This document shows, piece after piece, positions 10,848 to 23,065 of a DNA stretch of 64,000 nucleotides (its first letter is position 1; each line of letters starts with the position of its first letter). The notes beneath the pieces were generated by a model. The model had not been told where the DNA came from. It saw only the letters and a program-made list of their open reading frames with translations, and did no database searches. This DNA comes from Macrobrachium rosenbergii (taxonomy: Eukaryota > Arthropoda > Malacostraca > Decapoda > Palaemonidae), in the NCBI RefSeq assembly GCF_040412425.1, contig NC_089781.1, positions 50,477,727-50,541,726 of the forward strand, written 5' to 3'. The position numbers and the translations under genes are program-made.

Positions 10848-11347
10848 AACAGAGGTAATGTTTCAGACACCTATTTGTCGGCAGACAAACAGATGGCGGT
10901 TGTGAGAGGCATGATAAACGTACAGCAATAAAACATATATCAATGGAAAGGTCAGGAAATTCTATATATGGCCAACTGCATGAGATTCGAGACAGATTGA
11001 TGAATACAATGCAGCAGCATAATATATGTGAAATGGCGAGACATTTGGCGTCTTCACAAACAGAAACATACATACAGTTTGATACAGAAGATTCGGTGGA
11101 ACATTATGAGTACATGATTAGAATGCTTGAATGGCAATGCAAGTAGTGGTGATTGTACATATATCGAGACAACAATGGTTAGGGAGAAACAGACGGAAAT
11201 ATTGTATGATAGAAGTTGCATTCCATCGGAGAAAGAAAACGAGATGCTCTTGTTTTTGTCTTGTCCCCTCCGATGGATGACGAACAAACGAACACACACG
11301 TGTGCTCGAAAGAAACTGCCATCAGTGCGATGGATGGGTCTCTTACA

Positions 11348-11622
11348 AGCCCGCTTCCACCGTTTATAGTCATTCAATTAGGCGTAATTGCGGCTTTCGC
11401 GCCAAATGGACATGTTCGGATCACGCAAGAGCACCACCCAGACGGGACTGAAGCACGTTCGTCCGCCCATGGGCAACCAGGAAAGACAACATGGTTTTTG
11501 GTGCCCAGGGGCCCAACAAAGTGGTGAAATGCGTAACTTTTCACAACAGATACCCAAAACACCGAAGAAGTGAAAGAGAACTGAACCATAGATAACACTG
11601 ATTATGTCAAGGGAGAAGAGAT
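11348..11622. other. Short unassigned spacer
   Basis: No gene or repeat partner found between TRIM element T2 and the inverted LTR that follows. Confidence 0.4.
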
Positions 11623-12226
11623 TGTAAGAGCCCCGACGCTGTCTCTTCCAAACACGTGTGTGTTCGTGTGTTCGTCGATCGTCATCATCGGAGTCGACAG
11701 GACAAAACAGGAGCGTCTCTTTTCTTTCTCTACAGGAACGCGATTTCAACCATACAATATTTGTCTTTCTCCCTAAGCATTGTTGTCTTAACGTATGTAC
11801 AATCACCACTACTTGCATTGCCATGCAAGCATTCTAATCATGTACTCATAATGTTCCAACGAATCTTCTGTATCAAACTGTGTATGTTTCTGTTTGTGAA
11901 GACGCCAAAGGTCTCCCATTTCACATTTATTATGCTATTGCATTGTATCCATTAATCTGTCTTGAATCTCATGCAATTGGTCATATGTAGAATTTCCTGA
12001 CCCTTCCACTGATGTATGTTTCATCACCATATGTTAATCATGTCTCTTGATATCGCCATCTGTTTGTCTGCCGACAAACACAGATGTCTGAACCTTTTAT
12101 GTCCGTTTTACCTGTCTGTGTGTAGATCGCTACATTACCTTTCGCACGCGCCAATAACATCTTCCAAGATTCTGTACATTTATCTCAGTAAGGAACAACC
12201 AATAAACCAGTTAACACCCAGCCAGT
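11623..12226 (+). repeat. Inverted TRIM LTR, truncated
   Basis: Same LTR as in T1/T2 but in the opposite orientation. It starts TGTAAGAGCC at 11623 and can be followed to ...AACACCCAGCCAGT. The last part (cognate of TATGTCACTCAATCCCGTCCTTACA) is missing, and the sequence changes abruptly at about 12226 into the direct repeat shared with 20098. A truncation or recombination breakpoint lies here. Confidence 0.85.
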
Positions 12227-12227
12227 T

Positions 12228-12765
12228 AATAAAATAGAAGATTAAAGTGACATAAATGACTATGTCCAATTCTTCCCATAAATTCATAAGTGTATTGGAT
12301 ATGGTAAATTCACAAGTTCACAGTCCACACAGAAAAAAGAGAAGTCTGGATTTACCTTAACTGCTGGTTTCTAAGAGATTGGAAGTAACATTGTGCCATG
12401 TCTGACTTATATTGCTCTCGCTTAAGTTATTAATAATCAACCAGACCCAACTTTTAAGTACAATTATCATACAATCTCCATTTTTCTAACGCACGAACTT
12501 ACGCATTTGCATACAAACTTCGGTCGGGTTGCCCCACATATCAGCTACTAAATATTGTGTGTCTATCGAGTCAAAATAGCTGAAGCAATCGAACTATCTG
12601 CTGACTGTAATGATTTTGCAACTGTGCGACCGTCCAAGTACCACCTTGAAGCATCTCTTCGCTTCATCACACTATGACTGAATATACACAGTAATCTCTC
12701 TAAAATCAAAAAAAAAAAAAAAAACACATTACCCCATATAGTGCTCGCCAATTTACAAGAGCCGC
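12228..12765 (-). repeat. Left copy of ~470-bp direct repeat flanking Ty3 element C
   Basis: Closely similar to 20098-20580 in the same orientation, from AATAAAATAGAAGATTAAAG to the A-rich stretch and CACATTACCCCATATA. Because the two copies bracket the pol genes of element C, they are probably parts of its LTRs. This copy would be the 3' LTR, missing the part replaced by the inverted TRIM LTR. The role as LTR is inference; the repeat itself is seen. Confidence 0.6.
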
Positions 12766-13036
12766 CTCATTCTTTAATGGCGAACTAAAATAAAAGCATA
12801 CATATAAAATATAACAAATAGAGCTATGCTCAACCAGCAATGTCTACTGAACTGCAGTTTTAAGTACTGCTCTCATGAACTATTTCCAAAGTCACTGGGT
12901 TTGTTTTTTAGAGCTCTTGCATATAGCTTGCTACACAAATAAGCTTTACTACCTCTATAATAAGAATTATCAGTGAATAGCCACTAAAAATTATCAATAT
13001 AGAGTTTTTGCATGATGAATTTCTGATAATTGATCA

Positions 13037-13600
13037 TTATTGGATCATCTTCTTCTTCAACGGTGGAATAGTCATTGGTACCTGTTGAAGGCACTGGAAC
13101 CACATCATGATCATTACGCATATGACGCATGAATATCTTCTCGAACTGTTGAACACAGCACGGTTATTTACGAGGAAGTCTGTTGATACCACATGGCATG
13201 AAGCATCAAACAGCTTAGATCCCTGGAGAATGAATGACGTCAACTTGTTACCCTGGCACATCGTCGTAACAGGACATTCTTTGCAGTATACGGCAGTAAG
13301 AGTTCTGTGGAGATTATGTATTCAAGTGAAACTGGTACAAAGTCGTTATTCTGTCGGTGTCTGTCTATGAATCCAATGACACCACAACCACCCACAGATA
13401 CAACTTCCCCGCAACTGGAAAACATTGTCACACACATACTTCTCCCTAACTAAGGTACATCCTGTCTTATAATCGACCCCTGAACCTGATACTGATCCTC
13501 TAAAATGAACATGGTCTCTAATCCATCCCATGTCACTACTAAGTCTCCAAAAGCACTGGAAAGGTCTAATAACAAAACTAAGAAAAAGGTTTCATGGTAC
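13037..13600 (-). pseudogene. Possible env-like third gene of Ty3 element C
   Basis: On the minus strand, downstream of the integrase of element C, two frames read like one broken cysteine-containing ectodomain. One is 13437-13240, with FSSCGEVVSVGGCGVIGFID; the other is 13261-13037, with SKLFDASCHVV. They are preceded at about 13480-13420 by a segment with two cysteines (GVDYKTGCTLVREKYVCDNVF). The position after pol is where envelope genes of Ty3 elements lie. I see no clear signal peptide or membrane segment in the decayed sequence, so this is only a candidate. Similarity to a known envelope family is not established. Confidence 0.3.
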
Positions 13601-14400
13601 TGACAGGAACATATACTATTAATCCCTGATCAGACAATCTCACCAAAACATTATAATATAAATAATAAATCTCCTCCTGTGAATACTGCCCCATGGGCCA
13701 AGTGGAATTCCTTAAAATATTTCTAGGTATCCTAAAGGTAATACATCACCATACACACGACCATCTGCTGCAGCAATAATTGCTTTTATTTGCATTTGCA
13801 CTTCATCCTAAAGAATCAGTTTCTTTCTCAACATTAAGAAGAATATGTTGGATCGTAAGCAGTCGCTTATTGTCACATCAAGATTCCTCTTTCAAACCTT
13901 CACTGTAACTGACAACTCATTCACTTTCTTGCAACTGATTTAACTGTTTCGAGCTACGGTCTTTTTGGAACTTCTGCTACTTTGACTAAACTTCCAACGG
14001 ACATAGCTCCAATCGCAGCAGTCACAATAACACCCAGAAGAACCAAAGGTGCTGCTCTTTTACGCCTCCCTTTTCTACAGAAGGTGAATTTCCGGAGTAA
14101 CGCTACAGGAATCCATTCCCAACGCTTTTATCTATCCCTATCAACTCTATCTAGCTGCTATTCTTACTTCTTTCATTAATCTAGTTAAAGAGACTGGCAA
14201 AGTTCTCTTATTCTCTACTTCATCTAGAATGAACAAGAGACAAAAAAAAAAACAATAAATATCATATGCATACAAATATCAACCCAATTACCCCTCTAAC
14301 TATATACAAATATTCCATTACATCCCAACTTTCTTCAACTTGAAATATGGGTCAACTTCTGTCACACCCAGTATTTACATCCTTTATTACAAATCTATTC
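13601..14400. other. Decayed 3' part of Ty3 element C
   Basis: Short minus-strand fragments between integrase and the env-like segment, all broken by stops. No domain assigned. Confidence 0.4.
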
Positions 14401-14413
14401 CCTTTTTGATCTC

Positions 14414-15327
14414 TCATAATCTCAAAAGGTCCATGAACTTTGGACTTAATTTATAATTGATCATTCCGACATTCACTTTAACAAACACTCTATCAACATG
14501 GAAATAGCTACACCCTGCATTTAGCATTACTCTTCTACCATTGGGTGCGCCGCGAACTAAGTTCAAGTTCTTTACTAATACGCCAAATCTTTCTCTCGCT
14601 GTATTTATCAACGAAGTAACCGTAACATCGTTCTTAATTTGCTCTGGTAACAAATCAAAAGCGTCCTTTTTCAACTTGTATCCATACAAAGCTTCTGCTG
14701 AGATATCTTAATTGTGTCATTCATCATAGTGCTGATACTATATCGAACTTCATCCAAAGATCTGTCCCAATGGGCCGGAACTACCCACTGTCATGCGCAA
14801 TGCCCGATTATTTTCTCCGATTCGCCCACATAACCTGCTCGCTTGGCCTCTATACGGAATTATGATACCTTCCTTATTCCAGTAAATTAGCAAGACCCTC
14901 CAAAGTCTTATTAATAAATTCCCTACCATTGTTTGTGAGCAGACATTCAGGGACACCATATCTACAAATTATCCCCTTAAATAACGCTATAGCTACTTCC
15001 TCAGCTGACTTGAATTTCAGCGGGAAAATCTCGACAAAGCGAGTCAACTCATCAACAACCACTAATAAATGTCTATACCCATAAGCAGATTCTGAGAAAT
15101 TACCCAGAATATCCATATGCACTCTCTGAAACGGCCTATTTGGTATGGGATACGAACCCAAACGACATGACACTGTCGTCGCCGTTTATTCGCATTGCAA
15201 ATAGATAATTCTTCTCACAAAAGGCCTCTAATATGGAAAACATATTTTTCCAAAAGAACTTTGACCTAACGTTTTCATACGTCTTATCAACACCTAAAAT
15301 GAGGAGAACCAAATTTACAATGTACAA
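14414..15327 (-). pseudogene. Ty3 element C integrase
   Basis: Integrase inserts element cDNA into host DNA. Three minus-strand frames cover it. 15327-15136 holds the zinc-binding region (KTYENVRSKFFWKNM and the downstream cysteines). 15173-14874 is the catalytic core, with HMDILG (first Asp), LLVVVDELTRFVEIFP and CRYGVPECLLTNNGREF, where the second catalytic Asp appears as Asn. 14689-14414 is the C-terminal part (ALYGYKLKKDAFDLLPEQ...). A related integrase lies on the plus strand at 60240-60951 (fragment G). Frameshifts and the changed active-site residue make it inactive. Confidence 0.8.
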
Positions 15328-15476
15328 TATCTAGAACTTGTGGTATTAGGACTCTCTCTAAGTACAATGTGATTTGTGTAGTTTCACCCATACTTAGACT
15401 ACTGCGTTATACTTAATCTTTCCTAACTAATAAATTATTCTACCCTAATCCAAAGGCAACTTATAACCTTCTTCGG

Positions 15477-15872
15477 TCAGACTCCTCTGAGAAATGCCTT
15501 AGCATCTGATAATAATTTATCTTCATCTTGCTTCTCTTCGAGCAAAGGTATGTCCCAAGTGACATTTTCACCAGTAATATAACACACAGCGTTTCCTTCA
15601 ACATCACGAATAACAATCTCTTCCGAGACTACCGACACACTATTTCTCTCCAAAGTATGCACTATAGGAACGTGTTTGTCCCCTACATGAGATATCTCAG
15701 AACTACTAGTATCTGAGATATGAGATACCAAATGTCCGTTCGTTCTTCCTCGACAGGATTCGCATACCTCATCCTCAACCGGAAAATATCTGCTCAATGC
15801 ATCTGCAACCACATTATGCTTTCTACCAATGCATTTGAGGCTTGCATCAAAATCTCTCAATGTCAAAACCAA
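15477..15872 (-). pseudogene. Ty3 element C RNase H end and linker
   Basis: Minus-strand frame of 131 residues opening with the end of RNase H: CIGRKHNVVADALSRYFP, a standard Ty3 signature. A variable acidic linker follows, leading towards integrase. The matching linker in fragment G (59900-60060) has the same EGRHNVLEDAISR...DWDISLVEAKQD layout, supporting a shared family. Confidence 0.78.
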
Positions 15873-15959
15873 CGTGCTCTCTTTGGCGATAAATTTGGCT
15901 TTATTGAAAAGCTCTATAACGGTTGGATGATCTAAAATCTCAACTTTATTTCCATCAAC

Positions 15960-16377
15960 AACATCTTGAAATGAACAAGGCTAGAGACGACAGTAAGCGC
16001 CCTCCTGTCCACAACTGACACCAGCCTTCGTTACTACCACGCGTTTTGAACTTTCACATATAGAAAGCAATTGATGTAATTTTCTCAAATTTCGTGATCA
16101 AACACGCACCTATACCTTCCTGACTCGCGTCAGTCACCAAGGTGAATGGTTGACTAAAATCTGGAAACTTCAAAACAGGTGGGTTCACTAAAGCATTCTT
16201 AAGCTTCTCAAAAGCTAATTGCTGACTGTCACCCCAAACAAATTTAACGTCTTCTGCTAATAGATCTGTCAATGGAGACGCTATTGTAGAAAAATTCTGC
16301 ACAAAACGGCGAAAGAAACCTGACATACCTAGGAATGAACGAATCTGTTTCCTGGTTTTAGGAACTGGAAAACTCAC
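15960..16377 (-). pseudogene. Ty3 element C RT connection and RNase H
   Basis: Frame 16377-16054 shows the RT thumb/connection block (TRKQIRSFLGMSGFFRRFVQNF), then LLAEDVKFVWGDSQQLAFEKLK, and the RNase H catalytic segment LVTDASQEGIGACLI. The order and motifs are standard for Ty3. The rest of RNase H runs on to 15960 in a broken frame. Confidence 0.82.
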
Positions 16378-16526
16378 AATAGCCTGACTTTGTCATCATT
16401 CACTATGACTCTCTTCTTAGAGATAACATGACCTAGATAAACAATTTCTTCTCAGAAACTCACATTTAGCCAATTTGATCTTTTAACCCAGCGAACCGTA
16501 ATCGCTTGAGGACTTCTTTTAACACC

Positions 16527-17074
16527 TTAGATGTTACCTTCGATTGTATCTGTGCATATGAGAATGTCATCCATGTACACAAATACCGACCTTCCTAATA
16601 AACCGTGAAGTACCGTGTTAACTAGCCTAGTAAATGCTATTGGTTGGGGACCCTTGTAGTCCGAAAGGCATCCTATTAAACTTGTAATGCCCCTTTGGTA
16701 TAGAAAATGCTGTAAATTTACGACCATTCTCGCCAAGTGGAACTTTGCAAAAATCCCTGCATGAGATCTATAGACGAATATATATTCTTGCCACCGATTT
16801 CAACAAACAAATCAGGCAAACAGGCTACAGGGTATCTATCTGGGCATGTCTTTTCGTTCAATTTACGAAAGTCTACGCATACTCTGATGCTACCGTCTTT
16901 CTTTGGGACCGCTAGTAAAGGAAAATTAAAAGGCGAGGAACTGGGCCTAATGATACCTTCCGACTCCCACTTCTGAACTTCTTTTTCTACTTCTTCTCTA
17001 ATCTTAAAAGGAATTCGATACGCTGGAATATATATGGGATTGAAAATTTTCTCTAGGCGGATTGAAATGTTCAA
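16527..17074 (-). pseudogene. Ty3 element C reverse transcriptase
   Basis: RT domain in two minus-strand frames. 17074-16718 carries the N-terminal palm motifs (VEKEVQKWESEGIIRPSSSP, then PLLAVPKKDGSIRVCVDFRKLN, then YSSIDLMQGF with the first catalytic Asp). 16736-16527 carries the FVYMDDILICTDT box. The YMDD form distinguishes it from the YVDD of copies A and B and the YLDD of D and H. A frameshift near 16725 breaks the gene. Confidence 0.88.
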
Positions 17075-17837
17075 AACACCCGTAACCCTAGCTTATCTCC
17101 CTTCAAAGCAATAATATCTAAATATTCTTCAACACTTTCTACTTTATCTGTATACTCGGAATAATCAGCTTTAGCCAAATGTTCGTGAAGGACTTGACTT
17201 CTGAATTGTAGTTCCTCGTTGGGAAACATATTACCGTTCCACAAAACTCACTATCTTATGCTCTTCCAAACTCTTCAAAATCACCTGCATACAATTCCCA
17301 GGATATTTTGGATATTTGATAGGGCTACTAATCTACTGCAGTTACGCTCACTGAAACTTCATTTACTGATACCGTACTTACAACGTCTTGAATTTCTCGG
17401 TTCCTCAACACCGCATACTTGAGAAGGTACCCTTCTTCACTGACACTTTAATCAATGTAGAACCTGGTGCAATTCAATATCTTCTAACAAAATCCTTTGA
17501 AAGACTTTGCGAATGTCTTCATTCTCTAATGAATGTGTTACACATGTCGCAGTCTGGCGCCTTGGGTTTCTCACAACTTTTGCCATGTTTCTATGGAAAC
17601 TAAAACAACCTGGCCCACCGGCTGTAATCCCCTGAATTCCAGTAAGAATGTTGATGTTATCGCATACAAGAAGGTATGTCCTAGCAAAACCATTTCACCT
17701 AAGGCTAATCCTTCTATGACCAAAATGGTTCTGCTATCGCTCTTTTCACCGATACAAAGCGCAAGAGATGACGGTAACTCAAGATATTCAATCTTCTCGC
17801 CTGTACATCACACACTGTCTCATTAGTAGGGACTAAT

Positions 17838-18029
17838 TTACACTCTGGAAACTTCGAGTGAAAAAATCAGCGCTATCAGGTTAACTGAGCTGCCAGAATC
17901 AATGAAGATAGAAATTTCAATGCCATTAGAAACCACGCATAAATCGCCTACGCTTGGTGACTCTAATACCTGATTGCTCATTATCCTGTGTCCGCCTTCG
18001 AACTTATCTGTGAAAATTTTGATGTTCAT
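17838..18029 (-). pseudogene. Ty3 element C aspartic protease
   Basis: The minus-strand frame contains ISIFIDSGSSVNLI, a retropepsin active-site segment (DSG form), upstream of RT. Only this 63-residue piece is open. The stretch from here to RT (17075-17837) is broken. Confidence 0.68.
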
Positions 18030-19740
18030 TTGTGTACCTAGGAACTTGCATCATGAGGAATCTCTATTCTTTGTGGCTGGGCAAAATTTCCACCCATGGT
18101 CTGAAGATTTGCAAGCTGAACAATATCTCACTCTGCAATTGACTTACTATGTCCCAATCTTATCACAGTTAAACAACGAATCGTTGTGACTGATCTCTCT
18201 GGAGTTTTCTTTGACTCCACTCGCGCACATGCTTTCACTCCTGCATCATTTAGATGTGAAGTACTATAGTATTCTGTGGTTTGAAAACCGCTGCTGAAAT
18301 TTTAGCACTCCTTCACAAAACTACTGTCCAGTGTCGGACATTTTGATAAATTCTTTTTGTTAATCTGGGCAAACAAAAGGATTCATCTATTCTGATCAAT
18401 TCTTTATCAAACCATCTACAATCACATCTGGAACCATCACAAAAGGCAGGCGTAAGTGTAACAATTTTTCGCAAAATTATCTAAGGAGATATTATTTCCA
18501 TTTACCCATGGAGAGTTTTTCAGATTTCTTTGTCTCACCCTACTGCATCAAATAAGCGAGCACTGCACGCGGGATTAATGAATCATTACCTTTCCTAGTT
18601 TGATAAGCGCCAGAATTCTGAACAACGCGCTCGGTCGATCCCATAAGATGCACGTAAAATTCCTCGAGGGTCTTTCCAAGATTTACACTTTCTGAACCCG
18701 AAAACTGCGTGCTTGTTCTGCAATATCCCCTTTGTCTAAGTCTAGTGTTTTTGCTTCCTGTTAAAGCTTCGCGCCATCCGCAATTTTCTTAGAATTCAGA
18801 TAATTATTTACTAATTCAATGAATGTTTCAACATTTTGCGTCAACTTCCCCGTCAACTAACCTTTAAAATTTGTAATGCCTGCATTGAAGTTCACAACCG
18901 ATGGCACACAATTGATTGTGACGATTTGCGCCTGAGTTCGGCATTTTGTGACAATCACACGCCTTGAGCGTAATAACATGAAAGAAAACTGTTAAGAGGG
19001 ATGAAAGAAACAATCCCAAAAAAGAAACGGAAGAACTTGCCTTATGACTCGTGTCTGCTAAACAAACGGAGCCCCGCGCAACTAGCGAGAATGGGAGGAT
19101 GGAAGGTGTTATCTTCGCCTAGAAATTGTAAGCTCACCATTTCACTTGATTAACTCACAATCGCCACTATTCACACTTATCTGGGTGTTTTCTTAACCCC
19201 AAACTACTCTACATATCTCTCAGACCTATTTTCACAACTCACCACTCCCGAATACTTAAATAGAAAAAAATTCACCGCGATCGACGCTGCACTTGACATA
19301 TAGTTGTCTCATCACACAAGATCTCAACACTAATCATAAATGCATTTGCTCCCGGCCCCGCATCTATCAGCGAGTGCCCTCAGGCGTAGTGTTATCAATT
19401 AGCCTATTTAATTCCTATCCCTCTTTCGCTATCTTAACCCCAAACATCGCTGCTATCATTTAAACTTTTAACGACTACCACTGCCACCAATAAAACTAAC
19501 ACCGCTGCCACCAATTAAACTAACGACCACCGCTGCCATCAATAAAATCTGTTACACCTACAGATTCAACATTCCTTTCGAAATGCTACGTAACGTGTTT
19601 TGCGATCTATCTCAGAAGCGTGGAAACCCGCAACTCTCTCCCTCTCTCTCTCTCTGTATTCAGCATTCAACCCGCGATCTCTCTAACATTATCCTCAAAA
19701 TGATACTCTAAGGAAACACAACCTTCCTATGTTAGGATTT
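18030..19740 (-). other. Decayed gag and leader region of Ty3 element C
   Basis: Upstream of the protease on the minus strand. A short knuckle-like piece (RCLTVIRLGHSKS) at about 18182-18144 and basic segments suggest gag remains, but no open frame of useful length exists. 19450-19600 is a low-complexity stretch with repeated CACCGCTGCCACCAAT-like units. A CT run lies near 19640. Confidence 0.4.
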
Positions 19741-20097
19741 ATTATCAAACAAACTCAACAAGTAATGAATTAACAAAGAAAAGATTAAAATGCATAATAA
19801 ATGAATTATCAAGTCAAAAATAGTCTAATTCAAGATTTAATCTACTCTACTAAAAGCCTTACACTCAAAACTAACACACTCCATTGTAGACATTATAATG
19901 CCTAGGTCTTGGTGTCAACCACATTGAGAAACCACTAAACTGCAAAGATTGCAGTGTCCTTTCTCTATAATCACAGCAATCCCACAGACATCTGTTGAAA
20001 AATTAAACAAACCGTAATCTCCCACAAATACACAAGTGTAAGACATAACAATGAAAGTCTAAAATGCATGGTTAATAAATGTCAAATCAGAACACAA

Positions 20098-20580
20098 TAA
20101 AATAGAAGATTAAAGTGACATAAATGGGATTATGTGTCCAATTCTTCCCACAAATTCATAAGTGTATTGGATATGGTAAACGGCAAGTTCACAGTCCACA
20201 CAGAAAAAAAAAAGAGAAGTCTGGATTTACCTTAACTGCTGGTTTCCCTAAGATTGGAACACAAGTCATCGCCTGACCATATCACCCGCTATTAATAATC
20301 AACCAGACCTAACTTTGGGCACACTAGACAATTCCATTTTTCTAACGCACGAACTTACATACTTGCATACCAACTCGTTGGTTGCCTCACATATCAGCTT
20401 ACAATATTGTGTGTCTATCGAGCCAAACAGCTGAAGCAATCGAACTATCTGCTGACCGCAATGATTTTGCAACTGTGCGACCGTCCGGTACCACCTTGAA
20501 GCATTCTTTCGTTTCATCACACACTGACTGAATATGCTGTAATTCTAAAATCAAACACATTACCATATATACATGATAAT
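20098..20580 (-). repeat. Right copy of ~470-bp direct repeat flanking element C
   Basis: Partner of 12228-12765 in the same orientation. It would be part of the 5' LTR of element C. The sequence to its left (19741-20097) has no match on the left side, where the inverted TRIM LTR now sits. Differences include several short indels, so the pair is old. Confidence 0.6.
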
Positions 20581-21759
20581 ACATGTGGATGTAATGATTG
20601 TTTCATTACATTGTGCAGTAATAACAAAAACATAACAAAAGATGGTTTAACAAACATTGTAAGAAATTTCATGAAATATAGAAAAAAAGAAACCATTGAT
20701 ATGAACATCCATGAAAAGGGTTGCATGTGCATTGAGCACTAATATTATATTATAAAGAAAAACAAATGAATTCCGTGAGTAAATTATAGAAAAAATCCAA
20801 GTTGATAATACAAAAACAGAAAGCAAAACTCGATCGCTATAACAATATTTTCAACAGCTATTGTCGTGGAAAAAAATTGATCCGCCGACAATCCTTCACA
20901 ATGTTCAGGATAAGCGAGGGGGAGTGGTAAGCAGGTGGCTGAGTTCGTGGTTCACTTTTTTCTGTAAATATGTTTGATTGTTATTTGTGTCCGGCAAATT
21001 GCCTGTGTTGTCTGTCAGGAATGTCAGAGAGGCTCCTTTTTATATAATACAGGTACCTGCTTGAGTAAAATAACCTATGTATAAATTTTGAAAAGGAACA
21101 GAGGTGACAACGAGGCATGCAGAGGGGCGATATGCGTCTTTCTCGAGGGTATAGCTTTGAGGTTAGCTGTGCACTCTCCAAGTCGTCACCTCCCCAGCCA
21201 AATCGTTCATTTTCAAGTCAAGAGCTGGTTCCCTTTGGTATGCTAAATTAATCCTTCACATTTTTACCATCCAGGCTTGATATAGTTAATGCTCATAAAG
21301 TGTAGCCTGACTGTTCAAATGTTTTAAAATTATAGCTAGAGGCATGTGATTTCGAGTTTTATGGGTTTTTGTATAGCTTTCAGCATTGTGTCTTGTACCC
21401 GACCACATGGTCCTTGTGTGTTAATGTATGTTGAATTTAATTAGTCTATTTTTTAAATAAAATTGTAAAACCCTGCCTGATCTTGATGGACCTTCGCTTC
21501 GATGTTTGCTGGTAGTGCCGACGTTTGGTCCTTCGAACCAGATGGTCAGTATCAGCAAGCATCCAGAACATCCACCAAGTGATGGTTTTTCAAGTTGGCT
21601 GAGGAAGTGGTGAGGATAAGGGTACAATAGAAGTTCAGAGAACAGTGATCATTGTTTTTTTGCAATGCAGAATTTACAGTAGATGTGAATTAAATAAACA
21701 TGGTTGTTAAAAAGTAACTTGCAGGCCAGTTCGCTGGTTACTTTATTGACAGATGTGGT
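20581..21759 (+). other. Unassigned stretch, candidate 5' LTR and leader of the BEL/Pao element
   Basis: No gene seen. The part from about 20980 has a TATA-like TTTTTATATAATACAGG (near 21030) and an AAATAAAATTG polyadenylation-like signal (near 21455), followed by leader sequence up to the gag remains. This order suits a 5' LTR of the BEL/Pao element. A matching 3' LTR could not be found, so this is inference. Confidence 0.3.
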
Positions 21760-22877
21760 AGCTGAGGCCCATCGCGGAACTGTTGCACACACGCGGTGGC
21801 GAGTACCAGAATCTGATTGATCGACAAGCAGATGAGCAAATGTTGAGAAATTCCCTATTTGACCAGTACAGCAAAGTTGGAATCAAACCTTGAATTGTCA
21901 ATTCGTCAAGTGCTCTCCTTATCAGAATTGAATTCCTTGCTAGCATATCGCAGCAACGGACCAGATTTCCAAAGTTGAAAGAACTTCCTTTACCTGTGTT
22001 CAGTGGTGAGATTAATGAATACGCTACTTTTAGAGAAATGATTTAGATAATGTAACTAAGTTTCCTTGGTGCCCTCGAGAAAGAAACTCTTAGAGTAGTC
22101 AAGGCTTTAAGTGTAACGGCTGCTAACTATGATGTTGCATCAGGGTTTTTGGAACATTACTATGGTAATCAGCAGCAAACGTTAGTTGTTTTGCATCGGC
22201 GACTTGCCGTGTAGATTTAAAAAAATTTCCACATAGAGTTGACAGTGTTGTTAAAGCAAATTAAATGCTTGAGTACAGTAGATATGGGGCAGGGAATGGT
22301 CATGAGTGTGATTAATCAGAAGCTCTCTGAAGGTGATGTACATCATAAAGTTGTGGATTACTTGAGAAAGTGTGATTACACTTTAGATGAATTTTTTGAG
22401 GCACTTGATTTCCACATTAGGAGTTTGGAGGATGATGCATTGCAAAAGGGAGAGGATGAGTCTGTAAGACCTAAGACAGTTGCATTTCAAACCCCTTGGA
22501 CTAGAGCATGTCCATTTTGCCAAGGTGAGCATTCGGCCAGCGATTGTACCAATCACACCACCGTCGACGACTAAAGGCGACAATTAATGTATTTCCGTAG
22601 GTGCTTTAAATGTCTAGGCAAAGGCCATAGTAGCATTCAGTGTAACAAACAGAATTGTAACTTGGGTAGTGGTAGGCATAATAACTTAATTTGTAGTAAT
22701 AATGCTTTCAAGCCTCAGTCAAATGCACCTACCAGGCACTTCAACAAAGTAAATGCTCAGAGTCAATCATCAAGTCATGTAACTTCTAAGCCAGTAAAGG
22801 GCCAAAGTAGAGATAGAAATCCTGAGGGTTCTAACATAAATACTAACGTAAGTAGAGTAAGTGGGAAGAAAGAGTGA
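21760..22877 (+). pseudogene. BEL/Pao element gag
   Basis: Gag of a BEL/Pao retrotransposon. The first half (21760-22230) is in broken frames but readable as a helical capsid-like region. 22239-22574 is an open 111-residue piece ending in the knuckle-like ACPFCQGEHSASDC. 22587-22877 opens with a zinc knuckle of the CFKCLGKGHSSIQC type, then a polar tail. This layout matches BEL/Pao gags. The next piece downstream is a BEL-type protease, so gag and pol were probably one polyprotein. A stop separates the two knuckle-containing frames. Confidence 0.8.
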
Positions 22878-23065
22878 TGAAAACCCCTGTGTGAATGCAA
22901 AGTCAGTAAATTCATCTGACTTGGGCCTACCATCAACGCTGTTACCAACCGTGTCGGCCATCTTGTATGCCCAGGGCAAACAGGCTCCGACCAGAGTGTT
23001 TTTAGACATCGGGAGCCAACGTAGTTTTGTTTCTAGTCAACTAGCCCAGAAATTAAAGTTGCCAG
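22878..23065 (+). pseudogene. BEL/Pao protease, N-terminal piece
   Basis: Shows the BEL-type peptidase segment APTRVFLDIGSQRSFVSSQLAQKLKL, where the active-site triad reads DIG instead of D-S/T-G. It is cut at 23065, where Ty3 copy B begins. The duplicated CCAG (23062-23065 and 27745-27748) brackets the insertion. The reading frame resumes at 27749 with the next residues of the same domain. Confidence 0.85.

Larger units (their letters stand above)
7710..11347 (-). mobile_element. TRIM-like non-autonomous LTR element T2, split by T1
   Basis: Minus-strand element made of two LTRs of about 630-640 bp (7710-7717 joined to 9536-10163, and 10706-11347) around an internal part of 542 bp (10164-10705). 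The first eight bases of its left LTR, TGTAAGGA, lie at 7710-7717, and the rest resumes at 9536, because element T1 inserted there. The internal part carries a primer-binding site (10704-10695) and, next to the left LTR, a polypurine tract. It encodes no pol and must have depended on enzymes in trans. The outer flanks (AGAC / AGCC) do not give a clean target duplication. Confidence 0.82.

Noticed and set aside
7710..11347. Tandem array created by duplication or a 2-LTR circle
   Set aside because: The AGGA duplication and the stray TGTAAGGA before T1 fit a nested insertion better.
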